In this document: positions 25,886 to 35,311 of the stretch, in pieces | Layout of the letters: every line of letters begins with the position of its first letter | How positions within the stretch are numbered: the first letter of the stretch is position 1 | DNA from: Terriglobia bacterium | GTDB taxonomy: Bacteria; Acidobacteriota; Terriglobia; Bryobacterales; Bryobacteraceae | Assembly (NCBI GenBank): GCA_025363475.1 | Contig: JANYDS010000079.1 | Span: 1-62,365, forward strand | Direction of reading: 5' to 3' | Length of the DNA stretch: 62,365 nucleotides | Notes under the pieces: generated by a model | The model's input: only the letters and a program-made list of their open reading frames with translations | Database searches by the model: none | What the model was told of the DNA's origin: nothing | Made by a program: the position numbers and the translations under genes

Positions 25886-28558
25886 CTAATGTTCGTCGGC
25901 CTGGATCAGACGCCAGCGGGAGGCCAGACCTGCCGGCGTGACTTGGCCGTTCCGGATATACAGCTCCATAACTCTGCCCTCGAACGGATGCGAATAATCC
26001 TCAGAATTACCCACCGTCAAGGGAACGCGGCTGTTAATCAGACCACCCGGAACCTCAAATTGTGCGACGTTCGCTCCGTTCAAACAAATCACCACAACCT
26101 GAGCCCGCAGATCTATCGCCAGGTAACTGGTCCGGCTGGCCGGCAGGTTGATATCCGGTCCCCTGATGACATCAAGGCCATTGCCAATTTCCAGATTATA
26201 AACGCCTTCCTTTTCGGGGTTCCCGCGGAAAGCAAACCCTTCAAATGGCCGCAAACCGGATTGCGTACTGAATACAACAGCCCCGGCGGGCGCAAGCCCT
26301 TCCGGTTTGATCACTGCCTCAATGACCATAGTTGCAAGGCCGGCAACAGGTGGGGCGATTGAGCGTTGAAAGCCTGCGTAATTTCCCTGCCCGTCAACCA
26401 GAAATCCGGATCTGCCGGTGCGGACGTGCAGAACGCCTGGTTCGCCAGCGACTTCCGGCAAGCGCCATCGCATTGAATCGCGGGGTTCAGACGCAGGAAC
26501 CTTTTCGAAAAGAGCCAGGTTCCCACCGGTATCGAGGTTCTGACTGGTCTCGCGCCACTCCCGGATCAGAAGCTGAACGACGGCGTCCGGGAAATGTCCG
26601 TCGGATACCTCTTTGGCGTCGTAAAATATCGGCGTGTCGCGCAGATTCGTAATCTGGCGAAGCAGGGCGTTCTCCTGACTGCGCCACAGAAGTTCAGTCA
26701 GTCCCGGCCCGTCAAACAGGCTCGCTGAGCGGCTTTCCATGTAATAGACACCGGCCCGGTTTGAGATGATCCCGACACTCGCGCCCGGGCGAGAGTGAGC
26801 AGCGATGAACTGCACATCGTTTTTAAGCCAGCTGAGGCGGCGTGGTGCGGAGGGAGCGGCAGCCGCAGTGGCCGTCGCGACAGGCAGCGCCTGCCGAAAA
26901 GTGGCCGTGGCCCAGGGCTTTCTGTCTAACCCGAAGGCCGCCAGCAACACAACAGGAAAGCACAGCACGAACAGCGCGGCGTAAACGGGAACTGCCTGAA
27001 TCAGGCTCTGGAAAGAACGCCTGCCTGCCCGGAGTGAACCCAGCGCACCGTCAACAAACAGACCGAGCAGGATCAACGCCGGATAGATTACGTACGGCAG
27101 ATTGGCATCATGGCTCCGGCCCTGATAATACGCAAATAATCCGATGCCCAGAACCGTGACCGCGAGGATCAGCTGAGCTCTCTCAAGGTCGTGACGGCGA
27201 ATGAGGCAGCAAATTGCCCACGTCAAGCCCACGACATAGACCGTGATCACGAGAATCCAGGGATGACTCGGCGGTAAGGGCAGCATCATCAAGCCGTACC
27301 AGTAGAAGACTTCCGAGTTGGGGGAAAACAGTGTGAAGTCTGGCCAGGAATGGTAGCGCACGCGCATATAGACGCTGAAAATCAGTGCGGTTACGCAGAC
27401 GGTAAACAGGCCTCTGCCGAGATGCGTTATGGTCTTTGCCGCCGCGACGCGGAGCGTGTTAGTGGCGAATTCCTTATAAGCAAGTAAAACCAGCCAGGTG
27501 CCAAATACGACCACGCCGGTGTCGGGATTCCATAGAATCCCCACCACTGCTACGCCGCACGCCAGCCAATAAGTCAGGCACGACTGTCTCCTGATGTGTT
27601 GCCCGAAAAGGAAAAGGCCAAGACAGGGAAACAGCAGACGGATCGGGTGGTATTGGAAATACGGTTCATTTGGCTTGAAGAACCGGGAGCTGAAATAGCC
27701 GTAGTACACGACAGCGACCAATGTGATTACGGTCAGCAGGGTACTGCGAATGCTGCCGCGCAGGAACAGAACAAGCGAACCGTAGCTCAGGCAGATGAGC
27801 AGCCAGAAGAACAGAGTCAGTGAGCCGATGTTCAGTCCCGCGACACGGAACAGAGGTTCGATGATCTGGGGGTAAAGACCATACTGGCTGTCCAGATTTA
27901 TGAGCATAGCTTTGCCGTACATCACCTGGGCGATTGAATAGACGGTTGCGTCAAAGTGCGCGCCGCCAACGAAGTCAGTTGGGGAAGCTGCGCCCGACCA
28001 GGTAAGGGGAAAGAGTGCTGCGCACAGCGCCAGGAACATTGCCCAAAGCACTGCCGCGTTGATAGCCGGATGGCCCCGAAACCGGTGGAGACGGCCGACC
28101 GAGTTCAGTACTATCCACGCCAGGAGGAATCCGGCAGCCAACCGCAGGGCGGGGTGGGCAGTGGCGGGCAGGACTTCAGCGAAGAAACGGCTCTTTGGGG
28201 GGAACCGCAGACAGAGAATCGTAGCTGCGGCGGTCATGAGCCCAAGACCTGAATAAGAAACGGCCCGGAGTGTGTTGTCCGGTAATCGGAGCACCAGCTT
28301 CTCAGTCAGGAAAAGAATGCCGAACAATACCAGAGGGATCAGGGCGGTGGAAAGGAGGAAAGTGGTTCGTTCGAGGGGTTCGGGCCTGAAGACGGTTACC
28401 TCATGCACAAACGTCCGGCGGATGAAATCCGGATCCGGGAGAGCGGTGTGGATAACGGTTCCGAGTGCACCATGCAGTGCAGCAATGAAAGCCAGCCCGG
28501 CTGCCGCTCCGGCCATGCACTGAATCTGATCGATTGCCTTCTGCCGGTCAAACGGCAT
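25886..28558 (-). CDS. Multi-span membrane protein with C-terminal LamG-like domain
   Basis: 890 residues. Residues 1-570 contain about twelve hydrophobic segments and an extracytoplasmic loop SGAASPTDFVGGAHFDATVY; the arrangement resembles GT-C glycosyltransferases or O-antigen-polymerase-like proteins, but no signature is certain. A soluble region follows (SWLKNDVQFIAAHSRPGASV, resembling the globular tail of GT-C enzymes). The last 190 residues look like a concanavalin-A/LamG beta-sandwich: ATMVIEAVIKPEGLAPAGAV, VVFSTQSGLRPFEGFAFRGN, VPLTVGNSEDYSHPFEGRVM. That architecture suggests a surface-facing enzyme with a carbohydrate-binding tail. It is followed 21 bp downstream of the NCS1 gene, same strand. 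Confidence 0.6.
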   Translation of the reverse strand: MPFDRQKAIDQIQCMAGAAAGLAFIAALHGALGTVIHTALPDPDFIRRTFVHEVTVFRPEPLERTTFLLSTALIPLVLFGILFLTEKLVLRLPDNTLRAVSYSGLGLMTAAATILCLRFPPKSRFFAEVLPATAHPALRLAAGFLLAWIVLNSVGRLHRFRGHPAINAAVLWAMFLALCAALFPLTWSGAASPTDFVGGAHFDATVYSIAQVMYGKAMLINLDSQYGLYPQIIEPLFRVAGLNIGSLTLFFWLLICLSYGSLVLFLRGSIRSTLLTVITLVAVVYYGYFSSRFFKPNEPYFQYHPIRLLFPCLGLFLFGQHIRRQSCLTYWLACGVAVVGILWNPDTGVVVFGTWLVLLAYKEFATNTLRVAAAKTITHLGRGLFTVCVTALIFSVYMRVRYHSWPDFTLFSPNSEVFYWYGLMMLPLPPSHPWILVITVYVVGLTWAICCLIRRHDLERAQLILAVTVLGIGLFAYYQGRSHDANLPYVIYPALILLGLFVDGALGSLRAGRRSFQSLIQAVPVYAALFVLCFPVVLLAAFGLDRKPWATATFRQALPVATATAAAAPSAPRRLSWLKNDVQFIAAHSRPGASVGIISNRAGVYYMESRSASLFDGPGLTELLWRSQENALLRQITNLRDTPIFYDAKEVSDGHFPDAVVQLLIREWRETSQNLDTGGNLALFEKVPASEPRDSMRWRLPEVAGEPGVLHVRTGRSGFLVDGQGNYAGFQRSIAPPVAGLATMVIEAVIKPEGLAPAGAVVFSTQSGLRPFEGFAFRGNPEKEGVYNLEIGNGLDVIRGPDINLPASRTSYLAIDLRAQVVVICLNGANVAQFEVPGGLINSRVPLTVGNSEDYSHPFEGRVMELYIRNGQVTPAGLASRWRLIQADEH

Positions 28559-28579
28559 TTGCCAGCATCTGCAATTGAC

Positions 28580-29917
28580 TCATTGCCGGTTGCCCATCAT
28601 CAGGGCTGCGTAGATCCCTCCAGCAGCGACGAAGCCCACAAACCAGGCATAGTCATACAGCCAGCGCAGGGAGGGCACGGCGAGGCCTATCAGGGCGACC
28701 ACTACTCCGACAACCAGCGCCACAATCGCGCGGTAGTTGAAGCCTCCGCTGTATTCATACTCGCCATTGCGGCGGTACAGGTCATCCACATTCAAATTCT
28801 TCGAGCGGACGATGAAATAGTCCGCAATCATGACGCCTGCGATTGGCCCGAGCAGGCCGGAATAACCTACCAGCCAGCCGAAAATATAGGCGCTGAAATC
28901 GCCCATCAGTTTCCATGGCATCATCATGATGCCCAGAACACCGGTGATCATGCCGCCCGTGCGGAATGAAATCAGTCCTGGATTGAGATTGGAAAAATCG
29001 TTGGAGGGCGAAACTACGTTGGCCGCCACATTGGTGTTGAGCGTCGCGATCAGCAGCGCCACCAGCGCGAACGAAGCAACTACGGGTTGATTGAATCGGC
29101 CCAGCAGCGCGACGGGATCCCAGATCGGCTCTCCGAAAAGAACCACAGACGCCGAAGTAACGGCAACACCGATGAACGAGTAAATCGTCATCGCGGCAGG
29201 CAGGCCCAGCGCCTGGCCCATCGCCTGGGCACGCTGCGATTTTGCGTAGCGCGTGAAGTCCGGAATATTGAGCGCAACGGTGGCCCAGAACCCCACCATC
29301 CCGGTCAATGACGGTACGAAGAACTTCATGAAAGCCGCTGTCGTATGAAACTTGCTGGGGGCGCTCAGCACGGGCCCGAGTCCGCCCGCCTTGCCGGTGA
29401 TCCACCAGAGCAGCAGCAACCCTACGCACAGCATGAACGGCGCACTGATGCCCTCAAGAAAACGGATGGTTTCAATACCGCGCCAAATTACTGCCATGTT
29501 GATCAGCCAGAAAACGAAGAAGCAAATCCAGCCGCCGGATTCTGACCCGGCCAGTGAGGGCCACAGTATCTTCAGCATGGAAAATATCGCCTGCCCGCCG
29601 ATCCAGGTCTGAATGCCAAACCATCCGCACGCAACCAGCGCCCGGAGTACCGCCGGAACATTCGCGCCGATCACACCGAACGATGCCCGCACCAGCACCG
29701 GAAAAGGAATTCCGTATTTCGTACCGGCGTGGGCATTGAGCAACATCGGCACCAGAACAATGAGGTTGCCCAGAAGGATAGTGCCAATCGCCTGCCACCA
29801 GCTCATGCCGCCTGCGATCAGGCCGGACGCGAGCATGTAGGTCGGAATGCAAACGCTCATCGCCACCCAAAGCGCGGCGTAGTTATACATGCCCCACGTG
29901 CGCTTTTCCGGCGGCAC
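28580..29917 (-). CDS. NCS1 family nucleobase:cation symporter
   Basis: 445 residues or slightly more, with about twelve membrane segments. The family signature RTWGMYNYAALWVAMSVCIP and the early YGIPFPVLVRASFGVIGANVP are characteristic of NCS1 transporters for uracil, allantoin, hydantoins and related compounds. The first possible standard start is GTG at 29917, but the conserved preceding residues LRDPQLYNEDLAPVPPEKRT are encoded upstream in the same frame, with no ATG, GTG or TTG. A CTG at 29966-29968, just behind GAGGTGGAG and overlapping the hydA end, may be the real start. Last gene of the pyrimidine-degradation operon, so it probably imports uracil, thymine or a hydantoin. Confidence 0.9.
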   Translation of the reverse strand: MPPEKRTWGMYNYAALWVAMSVCIPTYMLASGLIAGGMSWWQAIGTILLGNLIVLVPMLLNAHAGTKYGIPFPVLVRASFGVIGANVPAVLRALVACGWFGIQTWIGGQAIFSMLKILWPSLAGSESGGWICFFVFWLINMAVIWRGIETIRFLEGISAPFMLCVGLLLLWWITGKAGGLGPVLSAPSKFHTTAAFMKFFVPSLTGMVGFWATVALNIPDFTRYAKSQRAQAMGQALGLPAAMTIYSFIGVAVTSASVVLFGEPIWDPVALLGRFNQPVVASFALVALLIATLNTNVAANVVSPSNDFSNLNPGLISFRTGGMITGVLGIMMMPWKLMGDFSAYIFGWLVGYSGLLGPIAGVMIADYFIVRSKNLNVDDLYRRNGEYEYSGGFNYRAIVALVVGVVVALIGLAVPSLRWLYDYAWFVGFVAAGGIYAALMMGNRQ

Positions 29918-29958
29918 GGGAGCAAGGTCTTCGTTATACAGTTGCGGGTCGCGGAGCG

Positions 29959-31353
29959 CTAGTTCCAGGCTCCACCTCGCGCTGCTCTCTTGAGGAACTG
30001 GCCGCGACCCACGCGACCCTGGAATTTGTTGTTTTCGACAACAACTTCTCCGCGGGAGATAACCTGGCGTACATTTCCGCGAACTTTGAAACCTTCAAAC
30101 ATCGAATAATCAACGCGCATGTGATGCGTTTCGACGCTGATGGTGTGCTCTGCGTTCGGGTCCCAGATCACGATATCGGCATCACTGCCCGCCTGCAAAG
30201 CTCCCTTGCGCGGATACATGCCGAAGAGTTTCGCGGGCGTGGTTGAGACCAGTTCAACAAAACGGTTGGCCGAAATTTTGCCCGCGTTCACGCCATAGTG
30301 CCAGATGAGCTGCAGTCGGTTTTCAACACCCGGGCCACCATTGGGGATTTTAGTGAAATCGTCTTTACCCAGCTGTTTCTGGTCTGCGAAACAGAACGGG
30401 CAATGGTCAGTGGAAACCACCTGCAGGTGATCGTGACGCAGCCCGTCCCAAAGCTTGGACAGATGATGGCGCTCCCGCAAGGGCGGCGTGAAAACATACT
30501 TCGCGCCTTCAAAATTGGGTCGCTCCAGCTCTTCAATCGACAGCAGCAGATATTGCGGACAGGTCTCGGCGAATGCGGGGATGCCGCGGTCGCGCGCTTC
30601 ACGCACCTGGTTCAAAGCGTCTTCTGACGAAAGGTGCACGATGTAAATCGGCGTGCCAGCCATCTCTGCCAAGGCAATCGCGCGGTTGACCGCCTCAGCT
30701 TCAGCGCGGACTGGCCTGGTAAGCGCGTGCTGGATGGGCGCAGTCTTGCCTTCCGCCAGAGCCTTCTGGACGAGAACGTCAATGACCCCGCCGTTTTCCG
30801 CGTGCATGCAGATGAGAGCGCCGTTCTTCGCGGTCTGGCCAAGCGCGCGGAAAATCGTCGCATCATCAACCATGAGCACGTTCGGATAGGCCATGAACAG
30901 CTTGAAACTGGCGACGCCCTCGCGCACCAGGTCATCCATATCTTCGAGGCCGGAGGTCCCCAGATCGGTCACGATCATGTGCAGGCCGTAGTCGATGCAG
31001 ACTTTGCCTTCAGCCTTTTGCCACCACGTATCGAGGGCGTCGCGCATCTTTGTGCCCTTAGGCTGGATGGCGAAATCGACGATGGTGGTGGTGCCCCCGT
31101 AAGCTGCGGCACGGGTGCCGGTTTCAAAATCATCGGCGGAGGTAGTGCCACCGAACGGCATATCCATATGCGTGTGGACATCCACACCGCCGGGCATAAC
31201 GAGCATGCCGTCGGCATCAATCACGCGGTCTGCTGCGGTGAGGGGGAATGACGGGGCGATCTCACGGATGCGATCATTCTCGATCAGGATATCGGCCTTG
31301 TAAGTGAGCCGGTCAGTAAGCAGAGTGCCGTTACGAATCAGAAGGGTACTCAT
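29959..31353 (-). CDS. hydA: Dihydropyrimidinase (D-hydantoinase)
   Basis: 464 residues from the ATG at 31353, which overlaps the preA stop by 4 bp (ATGA). Binuclear metal site of the amidohydrolase fold: GGVDVHTHMDMPFGG (two histidines), the carboxylated lysine in ASFKLFMAYPN, histidines in CMHAENG and IVHLSSEDAL, and the aspartate in STDHCPF. It opens the ring of dihydrouracil or dihydrothymine to N-carbamoyl-beta-amino acids. It is the second step of reductive pyrimidine degradation, here placed directly after the PreTA dehydrogenase genes and before a nucleobase transporter. Confidence 0.95.
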   Translation of the reverse strand: MSTLLIRNGTLLTDRLTYKADILIENDRIREIAPSFPLTAADRVIDADGMLVMPGGVDVHTHMDMPFGGTTSADDFETGTRAAAYGGTTTIVDFAIQPKGTKMRDALDTWWQKAEGKVCIDYGLHMIVTDLGTSGLEDMDDLVREGVASFKLFMAYPNVLMVDDATIFRALGQTAKNGALICMHAENGGVIDVLVQKALAEGKTAPIQHALTRPVRAEAEAVNRAIALAEMAGTPIYIVHLSSEDALNQVREARDRGIPAFAETCPQYLLLSIEELERPNFEGAKYVFTPPLRERHHLSKLWDGLRHDHLQVVSTDHCPFCFADQKQLGKDDFTKIPNGGPGVENRLQLIWHYGVNAGKISANRFVELVSTTPAKLFGMYPRKGALQAGSDADIVIWDPNAEHTISVETHHMRVDYSMFEGFKVRGNVRQVISRGEVVVENNKFQGRVGRGQFLKRAARGGAWN

Positions 31354-32669
31354 ATATTTCTCTGTTCCCAGCTTTGGAAGGCCAACCCGTTTTCCACCCG
31401 GTCCATGGTGATGCAATTTTCCACCGGGCATACGAGCGCGCAGAGGTTGCAGCCCACACACTCCGCTTCGTCCACTCGCGGGATGCGATGAAGCGGCGTC
31501 ACGCGGTTGTCAGCCATCGGCCCATCGAGCTTCGGAATGGGCGTGGTTGTGATGCGTGACGCATCCGGCCGCTTTCCACGATCAAGATGAATGCACTGGT
31601 GGGCACCATCCCGGCAGGCGGTATAGCAAAGATCGCAGCCAATGCATTTGTCTTCATGAATGCGAGCGACCACTTTGAAGTTCAGGTCGAGATTCTTCCA
31701 CTCGACGACCTTTGGCAGACTTAAGCCGCGAAAGTCTTCGAGGGTAGCGAAACCCTTTTCGCGCATCCAGTTGTCCAGGCCGTCGGCGAGATCTTCGACA
31801 ATCCGGAAGCCGTAATGCATTGCCGCAGTGCAGACCTGGACGGTGCCGCAGCCGAGCAAAATGAACTCTGCAGCATCGCGCCAGGATGAGACGCCGCCAA
31901 TTCCCGAAACAGGCTGGCGGGCGTCGGCATCCGCGCCGATCTGCTGCACCATATTGAGTGCAATGGGCTTCACGGCAGGGCCGCAGTAACCGCCGTGAGA
32001 AGACAAGCCGCCGACATCAGGCCGGGGCCGCAGTGTATCCAGATCAATGCCTGTAATGGAGTTGATCGTATTGATGGCGGAGACTCCGTGCGCACCACCG
32101 CGGCGGGCCGCACGTGCCGCAACCCTGATATCCGAAATGTTCGGCGTGAGCTTCACAAGCACGGGCGTGCGGGCAATTTCGCGCACCCATTCGGTAATCA
32201 TCTGCGTGTATTCCGGAACCTGCCCGACGGCGCTGCCCATGCCGCGTTCGCTCATGCCATGGGGGCAGCCGAAGTTCAGTTCAAGCCCGTCCGCACCGGC
32301 GTCCTCACTTTGCTTTACGATTTCCTGCCAGCTTTCGCGCTTCGATTCCACCATCAGGGAAGCAATTACGGCGTGTTTGGGATAGCGGCGTTTCACCTCT
32401 GCAATTTCGCGCAGGTTTACAGCAAGCGGACGGTCAGAAATCAGCTCGATATTATTTAGGCCCATCATGCGCTGGCCGTTCAGATCCACTGAGGAGTAGC
32501 GCGAACAAACGTTGATAATCGGCTCGCCCAGCGTTTTCCAGACCGCCCCGCCCCAACCTGCGTCAAAGGCGCGCATTACCTGTTCACCGCAGTTCGCAGG
32601 GGGGCCGGATGCCAGCCAGAATGGATTCGGTGATTTGATACCGGCGAAATTGACAGAGAGATCAGGCAT
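31350..32669 (-). CDS. preA: NAD-dependent dihydropyrimidine dehydrogenase, subunit PreA
   Basis: 439 residues from the ATG at 32669, which lies inside the end of preT (8-bp overlap). FMN barrel of the DHODH type with the catalytic-loop motif LELNFGCPHGMSERGMG, where the cysteine-proline-histidine is expected in this enzyme class. The C-terminal part holds two 4Fe-4S motifs: CIGCDLCYTACRDG and CVGCNLCALVCPVENC. With PreT it reduces uracil and thymine with NADH to the dihydro forms. Confidence 0.95.
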   Translation of the reverse strand: MPDLSVNFAGIKSPNPFWLASGPPANCGEQVMRAFDAGWGGAVWKTLGEPIINVCSRYSSVDLNGQRMMGLNNIELISDRPLAVNLREIAEVKRRYPKHAVIASLMVESKRESWQEIVKQSEDAGADGLELNFGCPHGMSERGMGSAVGQVPEYTQMITEWVREIARTPVLVKLTPNISDIRVAARAARRGGAHGVSAINTINSITGIDLDTLRPRPDVGGLSSHGGYCGPAVKPIALNMVQQIGADADARQPVSGIGGVSSWRDAAEFILLGCGTVQVCTAAMHYGFRIVEDLADGLDNWMREKGFATLEDFRGLSLPKVVEWKNLDLNFKVVARIHEDKCIGCDLCYTACRDGAHQCIHLDRGKRPDASRITTTPIPKLDGPMADNRVTPLHRIPRVDEAECVGCNLCALVCPVENCITMDRVENGLAFQSWEQRNI

Positions 32670-33900
32670 GAGTTTCTCCGAACTGCGCGTGGATCGCGAG
32701 CGCGGCACGTTTGCCATCGGCCACCGCATCCACTACTTCTCTGCCGCCGTTGGTGAGGTCACCACCAGCAAAAATTTTAAGACTCCCCTGAGCGCTTTCG
32801 AGCAGGGCCCTGCCGCGCGACTGGCCAATAGCCGGGATCACCATTTCACAGGGAATGGTGAATTCATCACCGGTATCGACGCGCACACATTCGAGGCCTG
32901 TCACACGGCCGGCCTGACCTGCGATGCGGAGAGGTTTGGCGAGCCAGCGGAATTCAACACCTTCATGTTTTGCGTGCTCATATTCAAACTCGAATGCGGA
33001 CATTTCAGCCACCGTTCGGCGATAGAGCATAGACACGTCATTCGCTCCGAGACGCCGTGCAGCGCTGGCTGCATCAACCGCCGTATTGCCCGCTCCCACA
33101 ACAACGACCCGGCCCGGGGCGGAGAGCCTTTCGCCGGTTTTGTATTCGGCAATGAACCGGAGCGCATCCACCACGCCGTGGAGGTCTTCACCGGGTATGC
33201 CGAGCTGTTCCATTTTGCCCAGCCCGAGACCCAAAAACACTGCGTCGTATTCTGCCGCGAATTGCGTGAAACGCGCACTGTCGATTTCTTCATTGCAGCG
33301 AATCTCAACTCCGAGCGATTGAATAAACTCAACTTCCCGCAGAGCAGCTTCAGCGTTGAGTTTGTATTCAGCCACGCCGTAAGTATTAAGGCCACCTGCC
33401 AGTGGACGGGCTTCAAAAACAGTAACCTTGTGACCACGCCGCGCCAGCTCACCGGCGCAAGAAAGCGAAGCAGGGCCAGAACCGACACAGGCCACCCGCA
33501 ACTGACGCGCACCAGACGGAAGTGAAGGCAGTTCGGTATCACCGCTCGCATGAAACACATCCAGGGCAAATCGCTGCAAACGCCCGATTTCAATGGGCGC
33601 GCGATTATATCGGTGCATCACACAGGCACCTTCGCAAAGCACCTCCACCGGGCAGACACGCGAACAACTGGCACCGAGCAAATTGGCATCAAGAATGGTC
33701 AGCGCCGAGCCCCGGAAATTCTCTGAGGCAAGCTTCCTGATGAACCGGGGAACATCAATATGGGTGGGACACGCAACCGTGCATGGTGCATCGAAGCAAT
33801 ACAGGCAGCGATTGGCTTCCACCGCCGCTTCCTGATGTGCGAAAGCGGGGTGCAGGTCAGGAAACCGTCGCGCAATCTCAGGATTCGCGAGGTCGGCCAT
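32662..33900 (-). CDS. preT: NAD-dependent dihydropyrimidine dehydrogenase, subunit PreT
   Basis: 412 residues. N-terminal cysteine clusters of the glutamate-synthase small-subunit type (CLYCFDAPCTVACP, CSRVCPVEVLCEGAC) bind 4Fe-4S centres; two Rossmann folds follow, for FAD (RVACVGSGPASLSCAGELAR) and NAD(P)H (GRVVVVGAGNTAVDAASAAR). A terminal GGDLTNGGREVVDAVADGK completes the flavoprotein signature. It feeds electrons from NADH to PreA. It begins 2 bp after the end of the class III aminotransferase gene. Confidence 0.95.
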   Translation of the reverse strand: MADLANPEIARRFPDLHPAFAHQEAAVEANRCLYCFDAPCTVACPTHIDVPRFIRKLASENFRGSALTILDANLLGASCSRVCPVEVLCEGACVMHRYNRAPIEIGRLQRFALDVFHASGDTELPSLPSGARQLRVACVGSGPASLSCAGELARRGHKVTVFEARPLAGGLNTYGVAEYKLNAEAALREVEFIQSLGVEIRCNEEIDSARFTQFAAEYDAVFLGLGLGKMEQLGIPGEDLHGVVDALRFIAEYKTGERLSAPGRVVVVGAGNTAVDAASAARRLGANDVSMLYRRTVAEMSAFEFEYEHAKHEGVEFRWLAKPLRIAGQAGRVTGLECVRVDTGDEFTIPCEMVIPAIGQSRGRALLESAQGSLKIFAGGDLTNGGREVVDAVADGKRAALAIHAQFGETHA

Positions 33901-33902
33901 GG

Positions 33903-35198
33903 CTATCGGGCAGCCTCAACAGTCGTAAAGCTGGCGTCGAGTCGCGTGATGAATTCATCCACATCGGCGCGGCTGATATTCATGGGTGGCGAGAGCCGGA
34001 TGCAGTTGCCGTAAAGGCCACCTTTGCCGATCATGATGCGGTTCTCCCGCGCGGCTTCCAGCATTTGTGCGGTGGCGGCGGCGGCCGGTACTTTCGTAAC
34101 ACGATCTTCCACCAGTTCCATGGCCAGCAGCAAACCCATGCCACGAACATCACCGATCAGCCGGTGTTTGTCTTTCATTTCGAGCAGCCGGTTCTTGAGA
34201 TAACCACCCACCTCTTCCGTGTTCTTGAGCAGGTTCTGTTCTTCGATGTAATCGAGCACGGCTTTGGCAGCCGTAGTGACCACAGGATTGCCACCGAAGG
34301 TCGAAATCGTGACGCCCTTCATGGCATCAGCAACCTCAGGGCGCGCGATGGTGAGGCCAATCGGCAAGCCGTTTCCCAGACCCTTGGCGCTGGTGATGAT
34401 ATCAGGCTGCACACCCCAGTGTTCAATGCCAAACCATTTTCCACCGGTGCGTCCCCAGGCGGTCTGCACTTCATCGGCGATGAAAATGCCACCGTAGTTG
34501 CGCACGATATCGGTAACGATTTTGAAGTATTCCTTAGGCGGGGTGATAAAACCGCCCACGCCCTGGATCGGCTCCGCAATCAGGCCTGCGATGCGCCCTG
34601 ACGTTGACGTGCGAATCACCTGTTCCATGTCCTGCGCGCATTTCACCTCGCAGGATGGATACTCCAGACCAAACGGGCAGCGGTAACAATAGGCGTTTAC
34701 CGCATGAACTACGCCAGCCTGCGGCGGTCCCAGCTTCCACGATGCCTGCCCGGTGAGCGCCATAGTGCCTGATGAACGCCCATGATACGAGTGCCGCAAC
34801 GCAATGATTTCGGTGGATCCGGTATAGCACCGCGCAGCCAGGATCGCCGTCTCATTCGCCTCAGTCCCGCTGTTGGTGAAGAATGACTTGCGCAACGCTC
34901 CGTTGGGAGTCAGCGTCGCCAGTTTTTGCGCCAGCGCGACCTGCGGCTCATTGGCAAATACGGTTGATACGTGTTCCAGTTTGTCGATCTGCGCATGAAC
35001 CTTCTTATTCACCTGATCGTTGCAGTGGCCGACGCTGACGGTGACGATGCCGCCGAAAAAATCGAGGTACTGGTTGCCATCCACATCCCACACGTATTGG
35101 TCTTTGGCGTGCGAAACCACCAGCGGTTCTTTGAAATAGTGAAAAACCGCAGGGAATAGAAATTCCTTCTGCGCGAGCAACAGTTCCTGTTTATTCAT
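33903..35198 (-). CDS. Class III PLP aminotransferase, probably beta-alanine or beta-aminoisobutyrate aminotransferase
   Basis: 431 residues of the omega-transaminase family. FFTNSGTEANETAILAAR, the cofactor aspartate in IFIADEVQTAWGRTG, and the Schiff-base lysine in ITSAKGLGNGLPIG are all present. Similarity in layout to AGXT2-like alanine-glyoxylate aminotransferases and to plant PYD4 is from memory. As the first gene of the pyrimidine operon it most plausibly removes the amino group of beta-alanine or beta-aminoisobutyrate, the end products of the pathway. The distinct CYRCPFGLEYPSCEVKC insert has four cysteines. Confidence 0.85.
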   Translation of the reverse strand: MNKQELLLAQKEFLFPAVFHYFKEPLVVSHAKDQYVWDVDGNQYLDFFGGIVTVSVGHCNDQVNKKVHAQIDKLEHVSTVFANEPQVALAQKLATLTPNGALRKSFFTNSGTEANETAILAARCYTGSTEIIALRHSYHGRSSGTMALTGQASWKLGPPQAGVVHAVNAYCYRCPFGLEYPSCEVKCAQDMEQVIRTSTSGRIAGLIAEPIQGVGGFITPPKEYFKIVTDIVRNYGGIFIADEVQTAWGRTGGKWFGIEHWGVQPDIITSAKGLGNGLPIGLTIARPEVADAMKGVTISTFGGNPVVTTAAKAVLDYIEEQNLLKNTEEVGGYLKNRLLEMKDKHRLIGDVRGMGLLLAMELVEDRVTKVPAAAATAQMLEAARENRIMIGKGGLYGNCIRLSPPMNISRADVDEFITRLDASFTTVEAAR

Positions 35199-35311
35199 AG
35201 ACTCCCTGCATGTTCACAGACGTGACTGGAATGCACTGATTATGAACAATGCCAGGCAGTCAGCGCAAATCAGGCCGAAATCAGACCGTTGGCACTGTAC
35301 CGTTGGATCAG

